DNA from: Margaritispora aquatica | Taxonomy: Eukaryota > Ascomycota > Leotiomycetes > Helotiales > Discinellaceae | Assembly (NCBI GenBank): GCA_007644065.1 | Contig: VJWN01000010.1 | Location: 1,735,105-1,799,104, forward strand | Length of the DNA: 64,000 nucleotides | Direction of reading: 5' to 3' | Shown: one piece after another, positions 22,767 through 34,908 of the stretch | How the letters are laid out: each line of letters starts with the position of its first letter | How positions within the stretch are numbered: position 1 is the stretch's first letter | Made by a program: the position numbers and the translations under genes | Notes under the pieces: generated by a model | What the model was told of the DNA's origin: nothing | Databases searched by the model: none | Seen by the model: only the letters and a program-made list of their open reading frames with translations

Positions 22767-24575
22767 ATGGCGATGTCACAGTCCGCAGGAAATTCTACAA
22801 ATGCGGCGTTCAAGGTGAATTATTTGGAGCTCATAATTTATATTGACATAGCTAATGTTGGACCTTAGGACAAGGAGAAGCCCATGGCTGTGCGGGCAGC
22901 AAATATTTTAGCTGCTAGAGCTGTCGCAGATGCTGTGCGGACGTCTTTGGGACCTCGTGGAAGTGAGTACATGGCTTGAATCTTGGTGGGGTAGTCTACG
23001 GAGCTCCATGGAATTCTGCAGAGCTGTTCAACGCTCTGAATAGCTTCAAACATGGTCGCTGACATGACCTAGTGGATAAGATGATTCAGGATGGCCGGGG
23101 GCAAACGATCATTACGAACGATGGAAATACCATGTTAAAGAGCATGTCGGTGATGCACCCCTCAGCAAAGATGTTGGTAGATCTCTCGGCAGCACAAGAT
23201 GTTGAGGCAGGAGATGGAACGACATCAGTGGTAGTCATTGCAGGAAGTTTATTGGGAGCAGCAGACCGACTACTGGCCAAGGGAATACATCCATCAGTTA
23301 TCGCAGAGTCATTCCAGAGAGCAGCAGCCGCAGCTGTTCAGGTGCTTCACGATATGTCTGTCCCTGTCTCCTTGAACGATACCACAGTACTCCTCCAAGC
23401 CGCAACCACCTCGCTCTCCTCCAAGATCGTATCACAACACTCAAATCTTCTTGCGCCTATGGCAGTAGCTGCTGTTACCAAGACGATCGATATCAAGACT
23501 GCAGATAACGTGGACTTGAAGAACATTAGGATATTGAAGAAGGTCGGAGGTACGATTGAGGATAGTGAGATGGTGGAGGGATTGGTTTTGGATCAGCCAG
23601 TCGTCAAGAACGGTGGTGGTCCAGTCAGAATGGAGAAGGCGCGAATTGGTTTGATCCAATTCCAACTTTCCCCACCAAAGCCTGATGTATGTGTGTAATT
23701 TTGATATGAGGAATCCTTGCTAATTCGCTTAGATGGAAAATCAAATCGTTGTGAACGACTACCGACAGATGGATAAAATCCTGAAGGAAGAGCGAACATA
23801 CCTTCTAAATATGGTCAAGAAGATCAAGAAGGCAAAGTGTAACGTTCTTTTCATCCAGAAGTCCATTCTCAGAGACGCTGTCAACGACTTATCCCTGCAC
23901 TTCCTCGCTAAACTCAACATTCTCTGCATCAAAGACATTGAGCGCGACGAGGTAGAGTTCATTTGCAAATCCACCGGTTGTAAGCCAATCGCCGACATCG
24001 ACTCATTCACAGAAGACAAGCTCGGTAGCGCAGACCTGATTGAGGAAGTTCAATCCAGTGGTTCAAGGATCGTTAAGGTTACTGGAACCAAGAGTGCAGG
24101 AAAGACAGTCAGCATTGTATGCAGAGGAGCCAACGCCATGATTCTCGACGAAGCCGAGCGCTCCCTACACGATGCTCTTTGTGTCATCCGTTGCTTGGTG
24201 AAGAAGAAGGCCTTGATTGCAGGTGGAGGTGCCCCAGAAATCGAGATTGCATCCCAGCTTGGCAAGCAGTCACGCGCGCTGAAGGGAACCGAGGCGATTT
24301 GCTGGAAGGCATTCGCGGACGCTATGGAGGTTATCCCAACTACGCTGGCTGAGAACGCAGGTTTGAACAGCATCAAGGTTGTCACGGAGCTACGACACAA
24401 GCACGAATATGGAGAGAAGAACGCCGGTGTGAGTATCAAGAGCGGAGGTGTCAAGATCGATATTGCGGATGAGAATGTGCTGCAGCCATTGTTGGTCAGT
24501 ACAAGCGCAGTTGAGTTGGCAGCTGAGACCGTCAAGATGATTCTGCGCATAGACGACATTGCTTTATCGAGATAA
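22767..24575 (+). CDS. CCT4: T-complex protein 1 (CCT/TRiC chaperonin) delta subunit, 532 aa
   Basis: Exons 22767-22814, 22869-22962, 23073-23686 and 23733-24575 (introns 54, 110 and 46 bp); 532 codons plus stop, standard for CCT subunits. Group II chaperonin signatures are present: [13 protein letters not shown] near the N-terminus, [12 protein letters not shown], the ATP/Mg motif [10 protein letters not shown], and [10 protein letters not shown] in the last third. Delta-type features include [19 protein letters not shown] sequence ([15 protein letters not shown]) and the ending [18 protein letters not shown]. The subunit works in the eight-membered cytosolic ring that folds actin and tubulin; an alpha-tubulin gene lies 6 kb to the right. 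Confidence 0.97.
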
Positions 24576-25152
24576 ATTATAGATGTCGTGGATGATGAGG
24601 GATGAAAAATGGGCTTGATGATTGTAGAATACAGAAAATGTAGCAATATCATGACATGATCCTGGCAGTTATTACTTAGGCGAGACACTTGCAGTCTCTG
24701 GAGAGAGGGTAAGCAAAGTGCACCAAACAACATACTTACACTTTTTTTTTCTGCTTGTTGCATTCTGGGTTTTGAGGTAAATCACATGTGACTACATGCT
24801 ATAGCACAGCGCGATGAGTCTAGATGCTCTCGTCGCTCGTACTCTTCTCGATCCTACCATTTTACCAGCTCACCTCTATCAACCGCCTCTTGCCTGCTTC
24901 TTTCTGATTTATAGAGCTCAAAATCGGCCGTAATATCTAAAAAGGTTGAAAGGTTGTTTAATTGTGTCAATTCAACTAAGCTACGAATTGGAATTTCGCC
25001 AACAGCCCATACGACAAAGATCACTTTGCTCCATTTGCCATGCCTGCTTCCCAAAAATCATTGACTGGTATCTTACACTTTTGTTCATTCATCACAAATC
25101 CCTGCTATAGTTAGTAGGTGATGCTTGATAAAATATTGTGGGAATGGAACAC
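24576..25152. other. Intergenic between convergent genes, no gene seen
   Basis: 577 bp of 3'-flanking DNA for CCT4 and the TspO gene, with a T9 run near 24742. A 66-codon minus frame at 24854-25054 has no start context or partners and is not supported. Confidence 0.5.
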
Positions 25153-25818
25153 TTACTTGGTGACATCCTTGGCCGAGGTATCCCAGTTGTTCTACTCAAG
25201 TCAGCATTTGTCCCTTCTCACGCAACACCACAAGGGAACTCACCAAAACACCAAACCCAACATTCAAATACGTAGCAAAGCTCAACCACGCCAAATACGG
25301 CGCCAGCGTCCATGCGGCCACCTCATCGACCTGTCCCCACACATAAGCCATGTAACCCACTGTGCCCGTCAACGTCACGATGTCCACGGCAGCTTCAATC
25401 GGTCGCTTTGCCACAAAGAACAGCGGCATCCAGATCAGGTTCAAGCCTAGTTGAATGCTGTACAGGGTTGCGCCTTGCTTGGTCAAGAGATGCTTCTCGA
25501 CTGATGCGAAGGGCGAGGTGCCGGTGCTATAGAGACGGTAGGCGCCGTAGCCCATGAGTCCATAGAGGATTGTCCAGGCGGGGCCGAAGACCCATGGCGG
25601 TGGGCGGAGGGGTGGCTGTTTGAGGGCTTTGTATGTTTTCTCGGTGTTCTTCTCTGTGTGGTGGTTAGCTGGTATATAGGTTATGCGAATTGAGGAGAAC
25701 ACATACGGCTGCATGCGTAGCCTACTGCGCTTCCGGCGAGGATGGGCAGGAGGATCGAGGCCGCTGGATTGCTGAAAAGTGCTGCTGGGAGCGTGAGGGA
25801 GGGGATGAAGGTCGTCAT
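25153..25818 (-). CDS. TspO/MBR family translocator protein, 186 aa
   Basis: Three exons, 25818-25707, 25653-25244 and 25191-25153 (introns 53 and 52 bp), 186 codons plus stop. The family core is clear: KALKQPPLRPPPWVFGPAWT followed by LYGLMGYGAYR, then LGLNLIWMPLFF and the final helix AWLSFATYLNVGFGVLN. Five membrane helices are predicted, the TspO/peripheral benzodiazepine receptor fold, which binds porphyrins and cholesterol or other lipids in outer mitochondrial or endoplasmic membranes. The start at 25818 gives a hydrophobic first helix (ILLPILAGSAVGYAC). The last exon adds only 12 residues (NNWDTSAKDVTK). Confidence 0.93.
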
Positions 25819-27379
25819 TTTTGGTGGGATCTGGGTTGAGGTTAGTTGAGAGTTTAGAATTGTGAGATGTGTGTAGGTGAAAGTGGTAATTGAGGTAAGA
25901 TAGCAATAGGTGGTTGGAAGGTTGAATATCAAAGAGCTTAATGTCTCCCTCTGTCTATGATGACGTAGCTTACTTTAAGCAGTGATTCGAGCAAACGATA
26001 GGTGGATTGTATTAGAATTGTATTGAAGTACTGACCGTTGTATTGTTTGTTGAAATAGATGGCAGACTTAAATTTGCGATTGTCCTGTTAATAAACCATG
26101 GACAGGCCTACGTCCAGGTGGGATGTCTTGTAGAACATTCGAGGTTCAAGCTGTCAGGTCAGATCAGATCATATGGAGAGTCGTGGTACCTGTGTCTTAC
26201 AAGGATTCTAACCAATTACTCTCAAAACAAACTGCACATTTAGCCTCGGTACGGCTCATTCATCGGATCGGAGCTAGACCTCCAGATGATACTCGGCCCG
26301 AACAGCCGTACCCGATCAACAGAGGTACCTTAGGTACCTGAGTTACTTACTTAGTCATGCTCTCTTTCAGCCTCAGGCACCATCCCAGCCAGCCTTGAAA
26401 CCAAACGCCCACCGCCGTGCCACACCCACCCTGCCACACCCACCCTGCCACACCCAAACCCAAACTTGACCACTCGGACATCGCGCCAGACTTGGATGGA
26501 TAAGCTTTCTGGCCCCAAGTTTCACCCATTCACAGCAATTGAATCAATCCCACCCAGCCACCCCCAAGTCACCCAATTCACCCAGCCAGTACTCGCACAG
26601 TACTACAGAGTGCCCACCGAAACTGTACCAATCATCACGCCAGTAGAAAGCTATCCCTACTCTAGTATGGACCCGCCGCCGTTCGCCCTGACCTCGTCGT
26701 CGTCGTCGGGTCGCAGAGCTGAACGACCGCTTTCTGACTCTCAACATCGACCACCTCCATATTCCGAGAATCAACTTCATCCCGACATCTTCTCCAGCTC
26801 GCCATTCAGAGAACAGCATCGTTCTTCTGATGTCAAGCAGGAGAGATCTTATTCTCCATCATTGTGTTCGTCCGCTCTTCTTCTACTATAATACTCCCCG
26901 GCACCTTTTCAATCCTCCCAGCCTAGCCTCGATCTATTTACTTCCCCCATTCCCATTCTATCATTCTTCTCCTCAATTCTGAGAGCAAAAGATTGGACAG
27001 TTGTCAGCGACATCCTCATACTTCTGCCATTGATAGGCGCGAATCCCCTCGTACCTCTATTTTGCACCTTTTTCTATACTTCAAGTCATGCGCGCATACT
27101 CAATCATCCTCCCTACTCGTTCAATCCTCTTTATCCATTCAATTAGAACCTCTCTCTGACAAGCAATCATGTCGTCGAACAGCAAGGGCATCGCACCCAC
27201 CACAATTAGACGACAAGCACCGGGTGTCACTTGATAGCTATCAAACCCGTCGAACCAGCAATCGACCACTTTACACACCTCCTAAAAGACACTCTCTTCT
27301 GCCACAACCGCCGCAGTCTGAACCACTTCGTCTGTCAAACTCCACCGTGTACAAGGAAAGAGATAGGTCATACGATACA
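25819..27379. other. Long divergent intergenic region with coding-like stretches
   Basis: 1.56 kb between the starts of TspO and the SERRATE/ARS2-like gene. A 14 bp unit (CACCCTGCCACACC) is repeated in tandem near 26415-26450, and AGGTACCT is duplicated at about 26323-26338. The open frames 26667-26890 and 26993-27379 have Ser/Arg/Pro-rich composition like the neighbouring coding region (see separate entry). Confidence 0.5.
26667..26890 (+). other. Coding-like open frame upstream of the SERRATE/ARS2-like gene
   Basis: ATG 26667 opens MDPPPFALTSSSSSGRRAER and stays open for 74 codons with Ser/Pro/Gln-rich content. It might be an alternative 5' exon of the downstream gene or an upstream ORF. 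I found no splice junction that carries it cleanly into the next exon, so it is reported only as a candidate. Confidence 0.25.
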
Positions 27380-30200
27380 ATGACTACATACACTGGATAC
27401 AGAGATGCTCCTTTGACGAGATCTCCACCTAGTCGTGATGATTATTACAGAGGAAATGATCGCGATGATAATGCGAGGACGGATTCTTTTTATCGTGGCA
27501 GATCACCGGGTACGTTTTTTTTTAAAAAACTTAGTTCTGTGCGATGGCAGCCGTTTGCAATGCAAGGCTAGACGGCATAAGACATTCTGCATGGTCTACA
27601 ATTCATTATTCTTTTAACACAATGCTTATTGTTTACCCTAGGTGCTGATCGAGGCCGCCGAAATCGCGATCGAAGCAGGTCACCCGCGACAGTAGATCGC
27701 TATGAGCCTTCCAGCCGTTCTTCGAGAGATGATTACGACAGAAGAGACCGCCCATCGCGAGACTCCCGACGACTGTCTCCAGGGCCCGTCAATATTGATC
27801 GATATGTTCCAGGTCAGGATTTGGGTCCTGCCACACCGCAAGTCAGAGTACCAGATCCAGCCACACTCACCTATCAAGTTGGTTTTTCATACTATGGAGC
27901 GTGGTGGAGACAGACCGAGAAGGACAAGGAGGAGAAAGAGCGCGCACGAACTGGCAAGCGTCCAACTCGCGACAGTGTTCCGGAAGATCGCGATGAGGAG
28001 AAGGCGAGGATCCAGGCTGGCTACGATGCCTACAAGGAGGAGTTGCAGGCTAAGATGGCAAGAGCTTTTGTTCAAGAGCACAAAGGCGAGCAATGGTTCC
28101 AGGAGAGATATCTTCCCGAGGTCAGAGATGGCATTCGCCAGCAGTTGAACGAATTCCGACGATCCAACTACAGCCAATGGGAGCAAGATATTGATTCTGG
28201 CACTTTTGACGAGTACTCCTTGGAAGGCATCCCGAAGTCTGACAGCAATGGAGCTGGTGGTGTCATTGAGAAGGAAGAGGGCGAGACTAGTGCGGTTAAC
28301 GAAATCCTTGGAGTTGGAGATTTGGTACCACCGAAGGGTAGCGACATTCGGGATGAGAATATGTTTCAGCCAACTCTTCTTATCAAGACCATTGCCCCAC
28401 ATGTTAGCCGTCAGAATCTTGAGGCCTTTTGCAAGGAGCTTCTTGGAGAGGATGAAGGTGGTTTCAAGTGGTTGAGCTTGAGCGATCCAAACCCGAGCAA
28501 GCGATACCATCGTATTGGCTGGGTTATGCTTCATCCTGCGCCGGACAGCATGCCAATTGTCGATCGTCCTGAGATGAAGGACGAAGATGGAGATATTAAG
28601 GTTGTCACAGTTCCACAAACAACCGCCGAGCGAGCATTGGAGGCTGTCAATGGGAAGACTGTCAAGGATGAGGTTCGAGGTGATTTCATCTGCCATGTTG
28701 GCGTTCACAATCCTCCTACTCAGCCAAGAAAGAAGGCTCTCTGGGATCTCTTTTCGGCACCAGAACGTGTTACCAAGGATTTGGAGCTCGCTCAACGATT
28801 AGTCCAGAAGTATGAAGAAGATTTTGGATCTGATTTCAATGCTATCTTGAAAATTGAAGAGCGCGTTGAGGATCTCAAGAACCAAGGACGCCTCCTTCCA
28901 CCAGTTACATCCCTTGTTGTCAAGAAATCAAAGAAAGAGCAAGATTTCTTAGGTCTTGACATCGAAGAAGCGGAAGAAGGCGAAGAGGAAGAAGAGGAGG
29001 AGGAGGAGGGTGCCTTGGATGATGAAGTAGATGATGAGGATCTTTTGGTCAAGAAGAAGCAGCTTGATCTCATGGTCGAATACCTTCGCCGTGTCTTCAA
29101 TTTCTGCTTCTTTTGTGTTTTCGAAAGTGATTCTATTCACGAACTCACTCGCAAATGCCCAGGAGGACATCTTCGTCGACCACGAAACACATTGAGTACA
29201 TCTGGTAAGGCCGCTGCTCGCGCTAGTGCTTTGGGTGAACCATTCCCTGGTAAGAAGCGAACCGACACTGATCTCTCCGAGCTGGACGGTCCACGATCGC
29301 CTGATGCTGAAAGAAAATTCCAGCGTGGCAGTATGGCCTCTAAAGCCGAGCAGCAGCTTCAGCGTGCATTCAATTGGGTCAAGACTTTTGAAGACAAGGT
29401 CAATCAGATTCTGGAACCAGACGCTGCTGATCTTCACAAGCTTGGTGGAAAGCCGCTTGAGGAAGCTTTGGGAGAGGAGTTGATGAAGTACGTCAAGCAA
29501 GAGGATGAGCACAAATACAGATGTCGTGTTCCAGAGTGTACCAAACTGTTCAAGGAGGAGCACTTTTGGAAGAAGCATGTTGAAAAGCGTCATCCAGAAT
29601 GGTTGGAGGGGCTGAAGAAAGATGTAAGAGCATTTTACCCCACTTTCTATAAATTTGCTAACCTACTAGATTGAACTTGTCAATACATATGTCCTTGATC
29701 CTGCTCATATAGCACCATCAAGATCGGATGCCAACAGCAATGGTCATTTCCCGCCATCGAACGGTCAGATGCCAGCAGGAACTCCAAGAGGCTTCAACCT
29801 CCAGAATTTCAACTTCAATATGGCTCAGATGCCAGGCTTTGGTCAACCAGGAGGATTTCCATTCATACCTGGTGCTGGTGCAATGCCTCCAAACTTTAAC
29901 GATCGTAGTGGTGGTCCTATTAGACGTCGTGGCGGTGGATTCCCAAACAGCGCTCGTGCCGCTCCTTACGATCAAAATCGTCGACCAAGGGACCCTCGCT
30001 TTGCTGACAATGCTGGACGTCTCAGCCCTCCACCTGGAGTTCGTCGTAGCACTGCTGCCAGCGGTAGTGGGAGATGGGGTGATGGAGCTGCGGGTGGTGC
30101 AGCGATTGGACCCAGGGAGTCGGTCCAAGGACGCAATCTCAAGTCGTATGAGGATCTTGATGCGGTTGCTGGGGGTGGATCAGGCGAGTTGAATTATTGA
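27380..30200 (+). CDS. SERRATE/ARS2-like zinc-finger protein (RNA biogenesis), 880 aa
   Basis: Exons 27380-27509, 27642-29623 and 29670-30200 (introns 132 and 46 bp), 880 codons plus stop. I start at ATG 27380 (MTTYTGYRDAPLTRSPPSRD), but the frame stays open upstream to 26993, so a longer N-terminus is possible. The N-terminal 100 residues are Arg/Ser/Asp-rich. The SERRATE-type core follows, with KDLELAQRLVQKYEEDF-type helices, an acidic Glu tract (about residues 440-470), and a Cys-containing region (LRRVFNFCFFCVFESD, then RKCPGGHLRRP). The C2H2 finger YRCRVPECTKLFKEEHFWKK with its two His lies at about residue 680. The tail is Gly/Arg-rich and ends in LKSYEDLDAVAGG. Homologues (human ARS2, fission yeast Pir2) link the nuclear cap-binding complex to RNA processing or decay. 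Confidence 0.88.
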
Positions 30201-30729
30201 TTGTATGATTTGTGAACATTGATGGGAATGAAATTGGTACTTTGGTGTGGCGTTGGCGTTCGCATGCATTTTGGCTTTCTGACATAAAAATGGCTTTTGC
30301 TTGCCACATACAAGATGGGTGGGAAAGAATTGATATATTTTTTCGGGGTTATTGTATTATTTGGCCTCAGTAGCGATGAAATAAAATATTTGATGTACAG
30401 TTGTCTTTTGAGGGTGATTTAAACTCTGAAAACACAAATGAGCACAGAGATAGATTGATAACCAAAGTATAATAAAACCTTACAGTCTCAACAAGATTGG
30501 TACGTTGGTTTTAGCTGGTATTCTGCTTTCCATTGAGTTTCCACTTTTAGCTGACTGTACTCGCTTATAAAGCAACTGCACCCGTTCAATTATGCGTACG
30601 CTTCTATCCATACTCTCTCTCTATCCACCTTGATCCAATTCATCTCTTGAAAACCCGTTTTTTCCAAGCAAGATCATCCCACCAGACAATCGCCATCACA
30701 GTTGCCTCCACCCCAAAGCAAACCAAAAC
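30201..30729. other. Intergenic between convergent genes, no gene seen
   Basis: 529 bp of 3'-flanking sequence shared by the SERRATE/ARS2-like gene and alpha-tubulin. No feature is supported. Confidence 0.5.
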
Positions 30730-32787
30730 CTAATACTCCTCTCCCTCCCCCTCACTACCGATGCCATCCGCGCCAACCTCCTCATAATCCCTCTCCAACG
30801 CCGCCAGATCCTCCCTCGCCTCGCTGAACTCCCCCTCCTCCATGCCCTCGCCGACATACCAATGCACAAACGCGCGCTTCGCGTACATCAGATCGAACTT
30901 ATGGTCCAATCTCCCCCACGCCTCCGCGATCGCCGTCGTGTTCGACAGCATCGACACGCTGCGGTCGACCGACGCCAGGGCCCCATCGTTAGGTGACGTC
31001 GATGGAACGGACATCGGCTTGCGGTTGTTGATGCCCAGCTTGAAGCCCGTGGGACACCACTCCACGAGGTTGAAGGACGTTTTGGCTTTCAGGGTTGAGA
31101 CGGCTGCATTGCAGTCCCGGGGGACGACGTCGCCTCGGTAGAGGAGCGCGACGGCCATGTATTTTCCTTTGCGGGGGTCGCAGACGACCATTTGGTTGTT
31201 GGGTTCGAAACATCTGTTTTAAGTGTCAGTCAGTTGTGCTTCTTTCGTCTCGCTTAATTCCAGCGACACAGCGGGAGATAGAGATGTGAGTGAAAACAAA
31301 ACCAGAAAAGAAAAACTAACTGCAGCGTCAACTCCTCCGTCCGGAAACTCTCATGCCCACTCCTCGCCGCGCTGATGACCGGCGCATAACTAATGAGCGG
31401 ATAATGGATCCTAGGGTACGGCACCAAGTTCGTCTGGAACTCGTTCAGATCCACGTTCAGCGCGCCGTCGAACCGCAAGCTGCTCGTGATGGAGGACACG
31501 ACTTGCGCGATCAAGCGGTTCAGGTGCTCGAATGAGGGGCGGGGAATGTCGAGGTTGCGGCGGCAGATGTCGTACACGGCTTCGTTGTCTACCAGGAAGG
31601 TGCAGTCGCTGTGTTCGATGGTGGAGTGTGTGGAGAGCACGGCGTTGTAGGGTTCTACGACGGCGGTCGAGACGAGTGGTGCTGGGTCTGGTGGGATTTA
31701 GTGTCTGGATTTGGATTTGGAACGTGGTTTTGCGAGGGAAGACTTACAGACAGCAAACTCAAGCTTGCACTTCTTCGCGTAATCTTGTGAAAGACGCTCC
31801 TGAAGCAGAGCACCGAATCCGGATCCAGTTCCTCCTCCGAAGCTGTGGAAGATCAGGAAGCCTTGGAGACAGGAGCAGTTATCCTGAGGGGTGATGTCAG
31901 CTATGATGCTCTGCCTTGTGCGGATTTCTCCTCCGTATTTCCGATTTTTGCGCTTCAAATTTGGTTCCCCGTTTTGAGGAATAGATAAGGTAGTTGCTTA
32001 CCAGAACTCTCCTAATTTTGTCCAATGTCCCCTCTAAGATTTCTTTGCCGATTGTGTAGTGTCCACGCGCATAGTCTGTAAATACCGTCAGTTCTCGCAT
32101 CCGCATCATATCCACATCAATCTCACTATTTGCAGCATCCTCCTTCCCGCTAACCAACAGCTCCGGATGGAACAAATCCCTGTACTCTCCAGTCCTGATC
32201 TCATCAATTGGACTGGGATCCAAATCGACAAAGATACTCCTGGGCACGTATTTCCCGCTGCTAGTCTGCGTAAAGACCGTGTCGAGCTCGCCGGATTCGT
32301 GGAGATCTTGCGCGGCGGGGTTGGGACGTCCGTCACGGGAGAGGCCGTGTTCGAGGAGATACCTGTGGAGTGGTGTGTGAGCTTTTGTTTTCTTTGGAGG
32401 GTGAGAGGGGGGGGACGTACAGTTCCCAAGCACTGTTTCCAAGCTGGGTGCCAGCTTGGCCTATGTGTAGGTGAAGAATCTACACAATGCGCCGAGCTAT
32501 TAGCAGAGCTTCGTTCCTTTCTTCCATCGTTTATCGTTATGCCCATCTCAATATTCTAGTCGAAGCTCAATTAAGGTCCCAATTCCAATGGCATGCTTTC
32601 TTCTGCCTTGCATTTCTTTTGCCCCCATTATCTCCACCATTGATGTCTTTCCTACTCCCACGCTTGTATTCAGGTACCATTACACCACAGCCAGCCGTCC
32701 ATTCAATCCCCTCCCCACAGCGGCAGAACACCTTCAACTAGACCCCTTGAACCAAAGTAAAAACCAACATACCTCTCCTCTCGTCAT
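30730..32787 (-). CDS. Alpha-tubulin, 456 aa
   Basis: Seven exons: 32787-32773, 32479-32421, 32362-32127, 32075-32002, 31883-31748, 31687-31321 and 31213-30730; 456 codons plus stop. The first coding exon encodes only MTRGE and is followed by a 293 bp intron, the longest I placed in this window. Alpha-tubulin features are the N-terminal [13 protein letters not shown], the tubulin GTP-binding loop [46 protein letters not shown], and the C-terminal EEY. The final Tyr marks alpha rather than beta. The chain varies from the common fungal consensus in the 165-200 region ([20 protein letters not shown]), so it may be the second, divergent alpha-tubulin that many ascomycetes carry; that is inference. 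It assembles with beta-tubulin into microtubules. Confidence 0.97.
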
Positions 32788-33695
32788 GTTGCCGGCTTCG
32801 AATTTGTGTCTGGAGTTTCCGATTCTTCGTCTGGGTAGCAGTAGCTATAGGGAGAGAGTAAAGGAGCAAACGTAGATGCAATTGAACGGTGAATGCAAGT
32901 TGGTCGCTGCTCAATTGTGGGGTGCAAGCTGGTTTTAAGTGGGGTCCAGATTCATGCATGCTGGGGAGGAGAGAGGGCACACCGCCTTTTTGGTGTTGTG
33001 CAGTTTAGCGAGCGGCCCCTGAGTTAGATCTCGGCTAATTGCTGCTCGCCTATGGAGGACAACTGTGGACAATGGGGTTCAGTAAGGCACCAGGATGGAA
33101 TAGGAAGAGAGAAATTTCACCTCGCTCTTAGTCCACCCAAGCAGCTCAAATCGATGGGATGTGGCAGGGCCGTTGTTGAGTTGAGGGAGGCATCTGACGA
33201 AGGATGTATTGTTGTTTATGATTGAGGCACATATTCTGTTCATCATGCCATCAACATCGTAATTCGAACCATACAGTTTGATGTCTACAGTTCGTTAGCT
33301 ATTTAGCGACCAAGCATACTAAATTGTCTGCAAAAGCCTAGTCATTGCATATTTAGGAAGAAAATCAGAACAAATATGTGCTTTTATTCACTGAAGACTC
33401 ATATCTAACATAGCCTGCAACCAAGAAAGCGGTAATTCAATTTTCAAATGCCATTCTTAGCATAATTTACATGTAAATAGCCTAGCAAATGACATGGCAG
33501 CCTTCGCCGAGCCACTAGACTGCTTCAATTCTTGAATGCACCACAATTCGAAAACGCTTCACGACATATTCCAACTACAAAATGGTCTGGCACGCTTTTC
33601 GTTCCTAGCACCAAACATTCTGCACAACCAACCAGGTAACCATTTCCTCAACTACTCAATTAGACATCAATACACGCTAAATAATATCCAGCAAA
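32788..33695. other. Divergent intergenic region, no gene seen
   Basis: 908 bp between alpha-tubulin and the first Cys-rich gene. GC falls noticeably from about 33250 onward, marking the start of the gene-poor section. No feature is supported. Confidence 0.5.
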
Positions 33696-34090
33696 ATGAT
33701 CGACCCCCACGAGAGATCTCTCTCCCTGCTAGATTCAGTCCCATTCGTCTACTCTAGGCCCTGCCAATGTCACGGTCAAACCTCCTACGTTTGCCAGGCC
33801 GACACCAAAAAGGAAACTGGAGTTTGTGAAGGTGGAAAGTCAACAAGCTGGACTGCTGGTTATTGCATGCCATGCAGGGTAGGTCTCTTTCCTTTGTGTG
33901 TTTCCATGTCTACTCCTCTGCTCCGAGCTTCTTCTCATGGTTTTTTACTGACGTATTTGTTTTGTAGAGTGCAAGATGTTATCGCATTGCGAACTTCATT
34001 AAGTTTGTACAGGATGCAAGAAAGAAAGCTCAGAGAGAGATTGAGGAGAGAAAGGCCGCGGAGGAAAAGCTAAAGGAAGAATCGTCGTAG
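33696..34090 (+). CDS. Small Cys-rich protein, cluster member A, 101 aa
   Basis: Exons 33696-33878 and 33968-34090 with an 89 bp intron; 101 codons plus stop. The first exon holds the family pattern: PCQCHGQTSYVC, then VCEGG, then GYCMPC immediately before the intron. The second exon opens with SARCYRI, giving one more Cys, and continues into a Lys/Glu-rich helix (residues 70-101) likely to form a coiled coil. The last Cys before the intron and the Cys just after it match the layout of members C and D at 36942 and 38105. There is no signal peptide or membrane segment, so the protein is probably intracellular. The paired cysteines (CxC, CxxC) suggest metal binding. I know no named family. Confidence 0.65.
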
Positions 34091-34602
34091 ATTCAGAGAT
34101 TGGTTTCTTCTCCAACATTAGAGCCTTTGTATTGAGCTTCACTCGAAACTCTCGGGAATAATTCTAGCGAAATTTCTCGGATATGTTCTACTGCCTGCTC
34201 CATGTGTCTGCCAGAAACCAATTCGCAACCTGTGATTATTAACCTGGAATTTGACCAGTGTCTTACCTACCCCAAAAAATTTTGATCTTCCATATTATAA
34301 AGAGCTTTGTTAGTCTTTGTATGACCCTTCAATCCGTTAAGTTCTCTATTGTTGCAGTTGAGCATCTTTCTCTGAAAGTTTAATTAGGGTAAATATGGAG
34401 GATAATGCTCAGCCATGATTCAGATACCGTGAAAAGCCAAAATCTAAGTATAAAAATGCTTCCAATCAGATCTTTCACGATCTTCTATCCTCCAGACCCA
34501 TTCCTCGAAAATATTAGAAATCTATTTCACTGCATGTTTTACTTCTCGCCCACTATCTCGAATTCCCTATACTATTAAAATAAAACAACACCACCCAGCA
34601 CT
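34091..34602. other. Intergenic, AT-rich, no gene seen
   Basis: 512 bp between cluster member A and the relic E. No feature is supported. Confidence 0.4.
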
Positions 34603-34908
34603 ATGAGCACAAGCAACAAGATTACAGTTCCACCTCTACCTCTGCCTCTTCCACCTTCTACTCCACCGTACTCACCTCCTCCAAGCCCCCCTCTAACGCC
34701 TCCCCCTCAATCTCGTCTTTCCTACCATCAATCTCCTGACCTCAATTATGACTGCTTCCTCCACGATATCCGAGGCGATTTTAGTCACTGCTAGCACAAA
34801 AGGGGTACAGACGCAGCACATGGACACCTCTCCTATGAAGGAAAACCAGATTATTCCGAGAGGAATTATTGCAGCTGGCTAAATAACCACTTCTTCAATT
34901 ATCTATGA
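34603..34908 (+). pseudogene. Probable broken member E of the Cys-rich family
   Basis: ATG 34603 opens a Pro-rich N-terminus, then reads DCFLHDIRGDFSHC and meets a TAG at 34792-34794. Reading on in the same frame gives a second half ending SYEGKPDYSERNYCSW before TGA at 34908. The order Cys, Cys, [C/Y]EG, [F/Y]CxW matches members C and D, with some Cys changed (CEG to YEG, WC to WL). The stop could come from CAG by a C-to-T change. Similarity is weak and spacing is looser, so this may also be unrelated sequence. Confidence 0.4.
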
